From Cenarchaeum sp. (lineage in GTDB: Archaea > Thermoproteota > Nitrososphaeria > Nitrososphaerales > Nitrosopumilaceae), in assembly GCA_007570915.1 (NCBI GenBank), contig RKSK01000187.1, positions 1 through 7,559 of the forward strand: 7,559 bases of DNA, read 5' to 3'. Shown one piece after another: positions 1 to 5,817 of this stretch. The stretch's first letter is position 1. Each line of letters opens with the position of its first letter. The translations under genes and the position numbers were made by a program. Under the pieces are notes generated by a model. The model saw only the letters and a program-made list of their open reading frames with translations. It was not told the origin of the DNA and ran no database searches.

Positions 1-2
1 AG

Positions 3-326
3 TTGCTCAGGGAGAACGCCCCCAAGGGCATCTTTGCGCCAGCCGTTCAAGAGACGATAGAGTACGCCGCGGGGATCGCCGAGGATCCGAAGCGCTGCCC
101 CATGTTCCCCTACATCAACGAGCACAACGGCTTTGGCGAGGCGGTCTGTTACATGCACGGGTACCTCGCGGGCCGCATCGCCTCGACGGGCAAAAAGCCG
201 ACAAAGGAGGAGATGGACTCGCTGCGCTTCACGGTCCTGCACGACCCACGCGTGCGCGACATTGTCCTGGGCATGCAAAAGTCGACAGAGCCCAACCCGG
301 AGGGCCTGGCCCTGCGCGAGTACTAG
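3..326 (+). CDS. Unrecognised protein, 3' part of a gene cut by the window edge
   Basis: The frame is open from the window edge to a TAG at 324-326, giving at least 107 residues. No promoter or ribosome site can be seen before it, so the true start probably lies upstream and the TTG at base 3 is simply the first whole codon. The sequence looks like a soluble, mixed-charge globular protein: it has a Cys/Met/Pro/His-containing stretch (CPMFPYINEHNGFGEAVCYM, residues about 32-51) followed by a Lys/Glu-rich helix and a C-terminal charged tail ending LREY. No signal peptide or membrane segment is present in the visible part. Third codon positions are mostly G or C, as in a real gene of this genome. 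I do not recognise the family. The two Cys, one His and several Asn could suggest a ligand or metal site, but that is only a guess. Confidence 0.7.
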   Translation: MLRENAPKGIFAPAVQETIEYAAGIAEDPKRCPMFPYINEHNGFGEAVCYMHGYLAGRIASTGKKPTKEEMDSLRFTVLHDPRVRDIVLGMQKSTEPNPEGLALREY

Positions 327-638
327 AGATCTGGATGCCGTCGCGCGGCACGATGCCCACACGCGCAAACGCCGCGCCCTGGCACTGGCGCGTCTGCCCT
401 CCCGCACGCGAGCCTGGTGAATAAACAACACGCACGCCGAGACCGCCCCGGCAACAGCCCCGGGGGCCGCCGGGCGCAGAAGGGCACACGGAAAATCTCC
501 GGGGGCGAACCGGGGCAGCCAACGGCTCCCGCGTGGCGGGTTCCGCAACTGGAAACGCCCGGGACGCGCTTGAGACGCGCAACCCTGCCCCAAACGCGCC
601 CCCCTGGCCGGCAACACCCTGCGATCTTTGCGATCATG
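327..638. other. Intergenic stretch with no credible gene
   Basis: About 310 GC-rich bases lie between the first stop codon and the promoter of the next gene. Open frames exist on both strands (for example 417-662 on + and 323-637 on -), but they encode Arg/Pro/Gly-rich sequence without a plausible start signal, which is what random GC-rich DNA gives. I looked for tRNA T-arm signatures and found none; the GGTTCC at about 535-540 lacks a matching arm. A run of C/G blocks at about 455-475 may fold, but no T-tract follows it, so I do not call a terminator. Confidence 0.5.
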
Positions 639-647
639 CTTTTATGC
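639..647 (+). promoter_or_regulatory. TATA-like box A for the 670 gene
   Basis: CTTTTATGC is an AT-rich island in GC-rich surroundings. Its centre lies about 27 bases before the ATG at 670, the spacing expected if transcription starts at or next to the start codon (leaderless archaeal mRNA). No Shine-Dalgarno-like motif lies before the ATG, which supports this reading. Confidence 0.55.
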
Positions 648-669
648 GGGCGGTTTCCGTGACTGCTTG

Positions 670-1485
670 ATGGATTACAACGCCCCGAACCGGCAGGATC
701 TGATCGCTGCGATCACGCCCCACGTCGAGTCTGCGATCAGGACCTCGCCATGCACGTGCACCGACCTGCGCCCTGAGCGGGTGCTGGACATCGCCCTCGA
801 GAACGGACTGGGCCCTGACAGAATCTCCAATTTTCGCGCACTATGCGATGCGACTAGGTCAAACTTTGCCCTAGCAGTCTCTCGCAAAAAGCACGACCCC
901 AAGATGATGTCACTCATAGATAATGCGTACCGCACGTCAGTTCCCGCCCCTGACGTCCCTAGACGCAACATGCTGATAAACTCCATGCTAGAGGAATGCG
1001 GCCTTGTCGACGTTGTCCTAGAATGCGAGGAGGCGGCCGTCTCGTACACGGCCGTGCTGCGGTACCTGTGGACACAGTGCGACACACTCAACAGGCACAC
1101 TGGCGGCGAGGCCGAGCTTGAAAGCCTGCTTGAAACGATGCGGTTCCATTCCATCCTGCGCTCTTTTGTGTCCGCCTCCATCACAAGCTCGCCATGGCTC
1201 GAGGCTTACCCAATATCCTACTCGATCCGAGTGACTGACGCGTACAGGAGACATGCGTTTCCTCTCACGTACACGTCCGTGTTTGCGGTTGACCGCCCTG
1301 AAACAACGCGCGGGCTAAAGGACTACCTGTTCCTTGAGGACGAGGTCAGGATTGAAAACGGAACGCCCATCGAGCCGGGAACCGTCGACATCACGTTTCA
1401 CCCCAACGCGCGGCTCCCGGCGTCCCGGATCGGCGGCCTTGCCTCAAAGTACGCCCCCCTCGGCAGGGTGCGCGTCCTGACTTGA
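670..1485 (+). CDS. Unrecognised 271-residue soluble protein
   Basis: The open frame extends upstream to an ATG at 628, but I choose the ATG at 670 (MDYNAPNRQDLI) because a TATA-like box is centred 27 bases before it, matching the other genes here; the 628 start would lie upstream of that box. The protein has no signal peptide or membrane helix. Its first 180 residues look mainly helical, with Cys at positions near 28 and 30 (CTC), a Cys near 54, and a Glu/Cys-rich segment (EECGLVDVVLECEEAAVSY). The last third is richer in strands (SYSIRVTDAYRRHAFPLTYT), and the C-terminus reads RIGGLASKYAPLGRVRVLT. Codon use includes more A/T-ending codons (CTA, ATA, TCA, ACA) than the TPR gene downstream, so base composition differs from its neighbours. 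I do not recognise the family and assign no function. It is probably transcribed on its own, since the next gene has a separate promoter 75 or more bases after the stop. Confidence 0.75.
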   Translation: MDYNAPNRQDLIAAITPHVESAIRTSPCTCTDLRPERVLDIALENGLGPDRISNFRALCDATRSNFALAVSRKKHDPKMMSLIDNAYRTSVPAPDVPRRNMLINSMLEECGLVDVVLECEEAAVSYTAVLRYLWTQCDTLNRHTGGEAELESLLETMRFHSILRSFVSASITSSPWLEAYPISYSIRVTDAYRRHAFPLTYTSVFAVDRPETTRGLKDYLFLEDEVRIENGTPIEPGTVDITFHPNARLPASRIGGLASKYAPLGRVRVLT

Positions 1486-1517
1486 TGGCGCGGCTTCGGG
1501 TTCTGCTGCTTGCCCAC

Positions 1518-1532
1518 CCTGCCTGGCGTGCG
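1518..1532 (+). repeat. Left arm of an imperfect inverted repeat around the 1610 gene
   Basis: CCTGCCTGGCGTGCG matches the reverse complement of 1891-1905 (CGCGTGCCAGGCAGG) at 13 of 15 positions. The two arms bracket the promoter, coding region and T-tract of the small gene at 1610-1870. Part of the match comes from the arm being partly palindromic itself (TGCCAGGCA). I see no target-site duplication outside the arms, so it could be a mobile-cassette end or chance in GC-rich DNA. Confidence 0.3.
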
Positions 1533-1560
1533 CCTGCCGACGGCTCCCCCCGCGCCGACC

Positions 1561-1588
1561 TTTTAAAAGAGCCAACACCTTGATATAG
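1561..1588 (+). promoter_or_regulatory. Promoter of the small winged-helix-like gene
   Basis: Two AT-rich elements lie here: TTTTAAAAG at 1561-1569 and TGATATAG at 1581-1588. The second is centred about 25 bases before the ATG at 1610 and is the better TATA box for a leaderless transcript. The first would give a leader of roughly 20 bases, or may be a second control element. This segment is absent from the second copy of the gene. Confidence 0.55.
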
Positions 1589-1609
1589 CCACCCCGCCCG
1601 GTCCCGCCG

Positions 1610-1870
1610 ATGGACGCACAAACCCGCATGGAGGCACTGAGGTTTCTCCACAACGGCATGCAGCACTCCAAGTTCGCCCCCACGCGCGAGCTGATCACGC
1701 GCCTCACGAGCCTGCTCGGCTCCAGGGAGGCCGCGCAGGAGGCGCTCGAAGAGGCCGAGCGGATTGGCCTCATCGTGCCCGAGGGCCTCATACCCAACCC
1801 GGCTCCGCCGGACAAGACGTGGCGCCTGTCCGGGACGTTCGACAGGACGCGGCTCGACGTCCCCGCGTAG
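1610..1870 (+). CDS. Small winged helix-turn-helix-like protein, 86 aa (copy 1)
   Basis: The ATG at 1610 follows a TATA-like box by 25 bases, and the frame ends in TAG at 1868-1870. Predicted layout: helix 1 at about residues 5-20 (RMEALRFLHNGMQHS), then FAPTRELITRLTSLLG (22-37), a likely recognition helix SREAAQEALEEAERIG (38-53), and LIVPEG followed by a Pro-rich turn and TWRLSG (about 70-75), which would form the two strands of a wing. This resembles the compact winged-helix fold of archaeal DNA-binding regulators, where a line such as SREEVEEALEELEREGLI is common. That is inferred from the pattern of helices and strands, not from a recognised family. No metal ligands or membrane segment are visible. 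A protein-protein role is also possible. A near-identical but damaged copy lies at 6787-7017. The intact promoter and terminator suggest that this is the functional copy. Confidence 0.8.
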   Translation: MDAQTRMEALRFLHNGMQHSKFAPTRELITRLTSLLGSREAAQEALEEAERIGLIVPEGLIPNPAPPDKTWRLSGTFDRTRLDVPA

Positions 1871-1880
1871 GCGCCGCCCC

Positions 1881-1890
1881 AAATTTTTCC
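1881..1890 (+). terminator. T-tract terminator after the 1610 gene
   Basis: AAATTTTTCC contains a run of five T (1884-1888) beginning 14 bases after the stop codon, in otherwise GC-rich sequence. Short oligo-T tracts are sufficient for termination by archaeal RNA polymerase. The matching position in copy 2 reads CCATTCTTCC, with the T-run broken. Confidence 0.45.
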
Positions 1891-1905
1891 CGCGTGCCAG
1901 GCAGG
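1891..1905 (-). repeat. Right arm of an imperfect inverted repeat around the 1610 gene
   Basis: CGCGTGCCAGGCAGG is the inverted partner of 1518-1532 (13 of 15). It also forms the right edge of the segment shared with copy 2, where the matching bases at 7038-7052 read CGCGTGCCCGGCAGG. Confidence 0.3.
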
Positions 1906-1960
1906 AGCCCCGCGCAAGCCCGCGCCTTGCCGCGCAATGCGGCGCCCCGCGGCGGCAGGT

Positions 1961-1970
1961 TGTTATATGC
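1961..1970 (+). promoter_or_regulatory. TATA-like box for the TPR gene
   Basis: TGTTATATGC is the only AT-rich stretch in the region after the upstream gene's T-tract. TTATAT (1963-1968) is centred about 24-25 bases before the ATG at 1990, again fitting a leaderless transcript. It supports 1990 as the start rather than the earlier in-frame codons back to 1819, which overlap the previous gene. Confidence 0.6.
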
Positions 1971-1989
1971 TCCCGCGCGCGGCCCTCCC

Positions 1990-4929
1990 ATGGAAGATCA
2001 CAAGAGGGCACTCGAGTCCGCTAAACGCGCCATTGCCCTTGACGCCAAGAGCGCGCCCGCGCACGCCCGCAGGGGAATGGCCCTCCTGGCCCTCGGCCGC
2101 CACGGCGACGCCCTCGCCGCCCTGGACCGCGCCATCGAGCTAGACCCGGGCAGCCTGGACGCGCACCGGGGCCGCCACGACGCGCTTCTAAAGCTCGGCC
2201 GCCAAGGCGACGCCCTCGCCGCCCTGGACCGCGCCATCGAGATCGACCCCGACAGCGCGTGGGCGCACGCCGGCCGCGGCCTCGCGCTCTTGGCGCTCGG
2301 CCGCCACGAAGACGGACTCGCCGCGTACCGCAGGGCCGTGGAAGCAGACCCGCAAAGCCCCGCCGCGCGCCGCGGCCTCGCGCTTGCCTTGCGGTCGCTG
2401 GGGCGCCTGGAGGAGGCCCTTGACGCGTACGACCGCGCGATCGGGATCGATCCTGGCGACGCCATGGCCCACGCCGGCCGCGGCGACGCGCTGCGCAGGC
2501 TCGGCCGCCACGGCGAGGCGCTTGCCTCCTATGGGCGCGCCAGCGAGATGTCCCCAGAAAACGGGAGCCTTGCAACGGCTTGCGCCGAGCTGCTTGACGC
2601 GATGGGCCGCCACGAGGAGGCCCTCGCCGCGCAGGCACGCGCCATACGGCTGGATCCCGGGAGCGCCGAGCGCCACGGCTACATGGCCTTCATGCTGGAC
2701 AGGCTCGGCCGCCACGACGAGGCGCTTGCGGCGTACGGCCGCTCTGCCGAGCTTGATCCCGGCGACGCGCGGGCGCATTCTGGCCGCGGCGACGCGCTAG
2801 CCGGGCTCGGCCGGCCCGGGGAGGCGCTTGCGGCGTACGGCCGCGCCATAGAGATCGATCCCGGCAACACGCGGACGCACACCTGCCGCGGCAACGCGCT
2901 GTCTGAGCTCGGCCGCCACGGCGAGGCGCTTGCGGCGTACGGCCGCGCCGTCGAGATAGACGCCGGCAACTCGCTGGCGCACGCCGGCCGCGGCAACGCG
3001 CTGTCTGAGCTCGGCCGCCACGACGAGGCGCTTGCGGCGTACGGCCGCTCCATTGAGCTCGACGGCAGCCTTGCCATGGCGCACTATGGCCGCGGGCACG
3101 CCCTCTACCTGCTCGGCCGGCCCGAGGAGGCCCTCGCCGCGATGGACCGCGTTGTGGAGATCCATCCCGGCATGGCCGAGCCCCACAACAACCGCGGGCT
3201 GCTCCTCGCGTCCCTTGGCCGCCACGGCGACGCCCTCGCCGCCTATGAGCGGGCAGTCGAGATTGATCCCGGCAAGGCCGACAGCCACGCGGGCCGCGCC
3301 GACGCCCTGGACGCGCTTGGCCGCCACGCGGAAGCCGAGGAGGCCAGGCAGCGCGCCCGGGGGCACGGCACCGCCCGGGGCCCTTCGCAGGGGCGCGACC
3401 ACAAGGCCCACACCGGGCGCGGCGACCGCCTCTCCGCCAAGGGCCGCCTTGGCGAGGCCCTCGCCGCCTATGACCGCGCGATCGAGCTCGATCCCGAGAA
3501 CGCCCAGGCCCACTCTGACCGGGGCCGGGCCCTGTTTGGGCTAGGTCGCCGAGACGACGCCATCAAATCCCTTGCCCGCGCGATCGAGCTAGAGCCAGAG
3601 TCGTCCCCGTGGCGCAACAACATGGGCGTAGCCCTGCTGCGGAGCGGCCGCCACGGGGAAGCGCTTGCAGAGTTTGACCGCGCCATAGGGCTGGACCCCC
3701 GCGACGCAGCCCCCCGCCACGGCCGCGCCGACGCGCTCTTTGCCCTGGGCCGCAAGGAGGACTCGCTTGCCGAGTACGACAGGGCAATAGATCTTGATCC
3801 CAACGACGCGCTGATGCGCCGAGGCCTCGCCGGCAAGCTGTATTCGCTGGGCCGCCACGCCGACGCGCTTGCCGCGTACGACCGCGCGATCGAGCTGGAT
3901 CCCGGCGACGTCGAGAACCACGGGTACAGGGGCCGCGCGCTAGAGGCCTTGGGCCGCCTTGAAGATGCCCTGGCCGCGTACGACCGCGCGATCGAGCTCG
4001 ACCCCTCCGAGGACCGCGCCCACGACAGCCGCGGCGGCGTGCTGCTCAAGATGGGGCGACGCGATGATGCCCTGGCCGCGTACGACCGCGCGATCGAGCT
4101 CGATCCCGGCGCGGCCAAGAGCCACACGGGACGCGCCGCCGCGCTCGAGGCCCTGGGCCGCCACGCCGACGCGCTTGCCGCGTACGACCGCGCGATCGGG
4201 ATTGACGCCACCCTGGCCGCGGCGCACTCTGGCCGCGCCGCGGCGCTGCTCACCCTGGGACGCCACGCAGACGCCGTCGCCGCGTATGACAGGGCCATAG
4301 AGCTTGGCGACGACGGCCCAATAACGCGCAGCGCGCGCGAGCTGGCGGCCCGCGCGCTGGGCGGCGCCGGCGGGCGAGCCGAGCCCCCGCCGGCCGACGA
4401 GGACACGCCTGGGGCGCACGCGAGGCGCGCCATGCTGCTCGGCAGGCAGGGCCGCCACGCCGAGGCGCTGGGGCCGCTCGCGCGGGCCGTCGAGCTGGAT
4501 CCCAACAACTACAGGCTCCACGTGCTCACGGCCAGGGCGCTTGACGGCCTCGGCCGCACCGGGGACTCGCTCGCCTCCCTCGAGCGCGCCATATCGATCA
4601 ACCCGCGAAGCACGGGGGCGCACCTACACCGAGGCGTGGCGCTCGCAAAGCTCGGCCGCCTAGAGGACGCGCTGGCCGCGTACAGCCGCGCCGCCGAGCT
4701 GGAGCCGGGCCTGCCCGTGGCGCACCGCGCGCGCGCCTCGGCCCTGCGCGCGATGGGCCGCCTCGAGGAGGCCGTCGCCGCGTACGACCGCGCGATCGAG
4801 ATCGAGCCCAGCCACGCCGAGGCCCACGCGGGCCGCGCCGCGGCCCTGGCCGCGCTGGGGCGGGGGGCGGAGGCCGAGGAGGCCAGGAGGCGCGCCGCAG
4901 AGTCGGCCCCGGCGGCCGGCGGGCCGTGA
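1990..4929 (+). CDS. Large all-TPR repeat protein, 979 aa
   Basis: The start ATG (MEDHKRALES) lies 25 bases after a TATA-like box; the frame stays open upstream to 1819, but that part overlaps the previous gene. Almost the whole protein is tetratricopeptide repeat: about 28 units of 34 residues, with the recurring pattern AHxGRGxALxxLGRHxE followed by ALAAYDRAIELDP. Canonical TPR positions Gly8, Ala20, Ala27 and Pro32 are well kept; Tyr11 is not, being His or another residue. The array is broken twice: at about residues 449-478 (Arg/Gly-rich linker after an AEEARQRA helix) and about 765-800 (GGAGG and PPPADED linker). The protein ends with AEAEEARRRA plus an Ala/Pro/Gly tail. No signal peptide, membrane helix or catalytic domain is present, so it is probably a cytoplasmic scaffold that binds partner proteins; the partners are unknown. 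GC content and G/C-ending codons are very high. TPR assignment is secure; the cellular role is not known. Confidence 0.93.
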   Translation: MEDHKRALESAKRAIALDAKSAPAHARRGMALLALGRHGDALAALDRAIELDPGSLDAHRGRHDALLKLGRQGDALAALDRAIEIDPDSAWAHAGRGLALLALGRHEDGLAAYRRAVEADPQSPAARRGLALALRSLGRLEEALDAYDRAIGIDPGDAMAHAGRGDALRRLGRHGEALASYGRASEMSPENGSLATACAELLDAMGRHEEALAAQARAIRLDPGSAERHGYMAFMLDRLGRHDEALAAYGRSAELDPGDARAHSGRGDALAGLGRPGEALAAYGRAIEIDPGNTRTHTCRGNALSELGRHGEALAAYGRAVEIDAGNSLAHAGRGNALSELGRHDEALAAYGRSIELDGSLAMAHYGRGHALYLLGRPEEALAAMDRVVEIHPGMAEPHNNRGLLLASLGRHGDALAAYERAVEIDPGKADSHAGRADALDALGRHAEAEEARQRARGHGTARGPSQGRDHKAHTGRGDRLSAKGRLGEALAAYDRAIELDPENAQAHSDRGRALFGLGRRDDAIKSLARAIELEPESSPWRNNMGVALLRSGRHGEALAEFDRAIGLDPRDAAPRHGRADALFALGRKEDSLAEYDRAIDLDPNDALMRRGLAGKLYSLGRHADALAAYDRAIELDPGDVENHGYRGRALEALGRLEDALAAYDRAIELDPSEDRAHDSRGGVLLKMGRRDDALAAYDRAIELDPGAAKSHTGRAAALEALGRHADALAAYDRAIGIDATLAAAHSGRAAALLTLGRHADAVAAYDRAIELGDDGPITRSARELAARALGGAGGRAEPPPADEDTPGAHARRAMLLGRQGRHAEALGPLARAVELDPNNYRLHVLTARALDGLGRTGDSLASLERAISINPRSTGAHLHRGVALAKLGRLEDALAAYSRAAELEPGLPVAHRARASALRAMGRLEEAVAAYDRAIEIEPSHAEAHAGRAAALAALGRGAEAEEARRRAAESAPAAGGP
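2721..3060 (+). repeat. 102-base direct repeats, block A of the TPR gene
   Basis: Consecutive TPR units are nearly identical as DNA. GGCGCTTGCGGCGTACGGCC recurs at 2721, 2823, 2925 and 3027, exactly 102 bases apart. Flanking text such as GCAACGCGCTGTCTGAGCTC is shared by the units at about 2890 and 2992. Synonymous positions match as well as coding ones, which points to recent duplication or gene conversion within this block. Confidence 0.85.
3861..4290 (+). repeat. 102-base direct repeats, block B of the TPR gene
   Basis: GCCGCGTACGACCGCGCGAT recurs at 3871, 3973, 4075 and 4177 with a spacing of exactly 102 bases; a more diverged copy follows at 4279. The block uses TACGAC where block A uses TACGGC, so the two blocks appear to have been homogenised separately. 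Confidence 0.85.
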
Positions 4930-4996
4930 GGCCTCGCCCCCCGCATGCCCTTTGTCCGCTTGCCCGGCAGCACCGGATCACTCACAGTCTGCGACC

Positions 4997-5314
4997 ATGA
5001 GGCACAGGGATCGCCACTCGCGCGCCATGGCTGCACTCACGTGGGCAGCCCGGAGGCAGTGGCACGAGGCCGAGACGACGATCACAAGGCTGGAGGCGAA
5101 CCCTGGGGGCGCCCTGCTCGACTGCGTTTTGGGCGCCCCTGCCAAGCCAGCCTTCGGGGTTTGCCGCCTGCGGGAAGGGGACGCCTCGCAAGTCACGCAA
5201 GCGGGCCTCCCAGCGCAAATGACAGGGAAAGGGCCGCGATGGCAAAGGCAAATCCTAGACACAGGCCGACAAGAAGAAAGTTTTTCCCGCGGTCTGCCTG
5301 CTTGGCCATCCTAG
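4997..5314 (+). CDS. Doubtful small ORF in the TPR-to-membrane-operon gap
   Basis: An open frame with in-frame ATG codons at 4952, 4997 and 5027 runs to a stop at 5314. Residues from the 4997 start include MAALTWAARRQWHEAETTI and RLEANPGGALLDCVLGAP, which read like protein and use mostly G/C-ending codons. Against it: none of the starts has a TATA-like box 25 bases upstream or a Shine-Dalgarno-like site, and its last 120 bases overlap the convergent membrane-protein gene that ends at 5193. It could be the remnant of a lost gene. I do not recognise it. Confidence 0.2.
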   Translation: MRHRDRHSRAMAALTWAARRQWHEAETTITRLEANPGGALLDCVLGAPAKPAFGVCRLREGDASQVTQAGLPAQMTGKGPRWQRQILDTGRQEESFSRGLPAWPS

Positions 5315-5740
5315 AGTTGTCTTTCTTTAGGCTCCTCATGGCGACAAAGAAGAGGTGGTGAACATACTTGTAGATCTCGTCTTCTGGCAGGTTGATCCAA
5401 TCGGACAGCTTTCCCAGTCCATGTTCCTCCCATCCCGGGTAAACCGCTCAAAGCCAATCATGGACACGGTCACAGTCTTGAGCGCGCGCAGAGAAAAATG
5501 TATTGATAGCAGTATTGAGGCGATGCTTGCAACCCCACAAGAGGCCAGGGCCAGGAGCGCCCATGCCGGAAGCCCCTCCAAGAGCCCTCGAACTTCAGCG
5601 TTGCCGACAAGCAACCCCACTGCGCTTCCAAGCCCGGCAATCAGGATGCTTGCCACTATTGCGCCCACCGCGAGAAACGCCCTTGCCTTGGTGGTGAGGC
5701 TCTGCATTGCCCACATGTGCATCTGGACGCCGGCCATCAT
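5193..5740 (-). pseudogene. Three-helix membrane protein, Pycsar effector (PycTM/DUF5706)-like, frameshifted
   Basis: Read from ATG 5740, the frame runs 110 residues (to NMDWE) and then turns into nonsense ending at 5336. Adding one A to the AAA run at 5410-5412 (minus strand GGGAAAGC) restores KLSDWINLPEDEIYKYVHH and a continuous frame to a TGA at 5193-5195, 182 residues in all. Reconstructed layout: a short N-terminal amphipathic stretch (VQMHMWAMQ), the segment SLTTKARAFLAVGAIVASIL opening TM1 (about 21-46), TM2 (58-84, LPAWALLALASCGVASIASI), a cytosolic part with GFERF and PEDEIYKY (about 95-150), TM3 (154-177) and a short tail. The DTKAS-like motif entering TM1 and the cytosolic helix between TM2 and TM3 resemble the Pycsar effector membrane domain, whose members damage the membrane on sensing a cyclic nucleotide. 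This is recall of a pattern, not a search result. No cyclase gene is in the window. The frame break may be real decay or a one-base sequence error. Confidence 0.7.
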
Positions 5741-5787
5741 ATGATCTTGAGGAGCAGCTCGCGGTTTTTGCGCTTTTGGTCATCCAT
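5737..5787 (-). CDS. 16-codon ORF coupled to, or the split N-terminus of, the three-helix protein
   Basis: MDDQKRKNRELLLKII starts at ATG 5785-5787, eight bases after a GGAGG site, and ends in a TGA that overlaps the ATG at 5740 (ATGA). Two readings are possible. It may be a tiny upstream peptide whose translation feeds the membrane protein by stop-start overlap. More likely to me, it is the true N-terminal helix of that protein, separated by one missing base: one extra base near ATCAT would join RELLLKII to AGVQMHMWAMQ. That matches the layout of Pycsar-effector-like proteins, which begin with a charged helix running into TM1. The strong ribosome site before it, and none directly before 5740, favours it as the real translation entry point. 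Confidence 0.5.
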   Translation of the reverse strand: MDDQKRKNRELLLKII

Positions 5788-5795
5788 GCTTGCCG

Positions 5796-5800
5796 CCTCC
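5796..5800 (-). promoter_or_regulatory. Shine-Dalgarno site GGAGG
   Basis: GGAGG on the minus strand (CCTCC on +) ends eight bases before the ATG at 5787. No TATA-like box lies about 25 bases upstream of this start, where the 3' end of the preceding gene sits, so this gene is read as the second cistron of a shared message and needs a ribosome site. It fixes 5787 as a credible start. Confidence 0.6.
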
Positions 5801-5817
5801 CGTGCTCCCTGCGGGCC

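Larger units (their letters stand above)
1589..1905 (+). repeat. Duplicated segment, copy 1 (partner 6766-7052)
   Basis: Similarity with 6766-7052 starts just after the TATA box (19 of 21 bases match before the ATG), runs through the coding region (12 substitutions over the 231 alignable bases plus one 30-base gap) and continues about 35 bases past the stop codon (5 mismatches). It fades after the GGCAGG at 1900-1905. The duplicated unit therefore carries the gene and its 3' end but not its promoter. No transposase or insertion sequence is linked to either copy. Confidence 0.85.

Noticed and set aside
203..215. AAAGGAGGAG before an ATG at 213, looking like an internal ribosome site
   Set aside because: It is in frame within the first gene, encodes KEEM, and no independent product is indicated.
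530..570. GGTTCC-containing stretch as a possible tRNA T-arm
   Set aside because: No matching stem, anticodon arm or acceptor pairing could be drawn around it.
628..669. Earlier ATG at 628 for the 271-aa protein
   Set aside because: It would place the TATA-like box inside the coding region; the ATG at 670 has the right spacing.
1819..1989. Upstream extension of the TPR reading frame to an ATG at 1819
   Set aside because: It overlaps the 1610-1870 gene, lies before the TATA box at 1963-1968 and encodes Arg/Pro-rich non-TPR sequence.
1998..4623. Long minus-strand open frames opposite the TPR gene, up to 346 codons (for example 3468-4508)
   Set aside because: They mirror the 102-base repeat, encode Ser/Arg/Ala-rich periodic sequence and have no start signals; they are antisense shadows of a GC-rich coding strand.
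1990..4929. CRISPR-like or satellite array because of regular direct repeats
   Set aside because: The 102-base period equals 34 codons, the frame is open throughout and the translation is canonical TPR.
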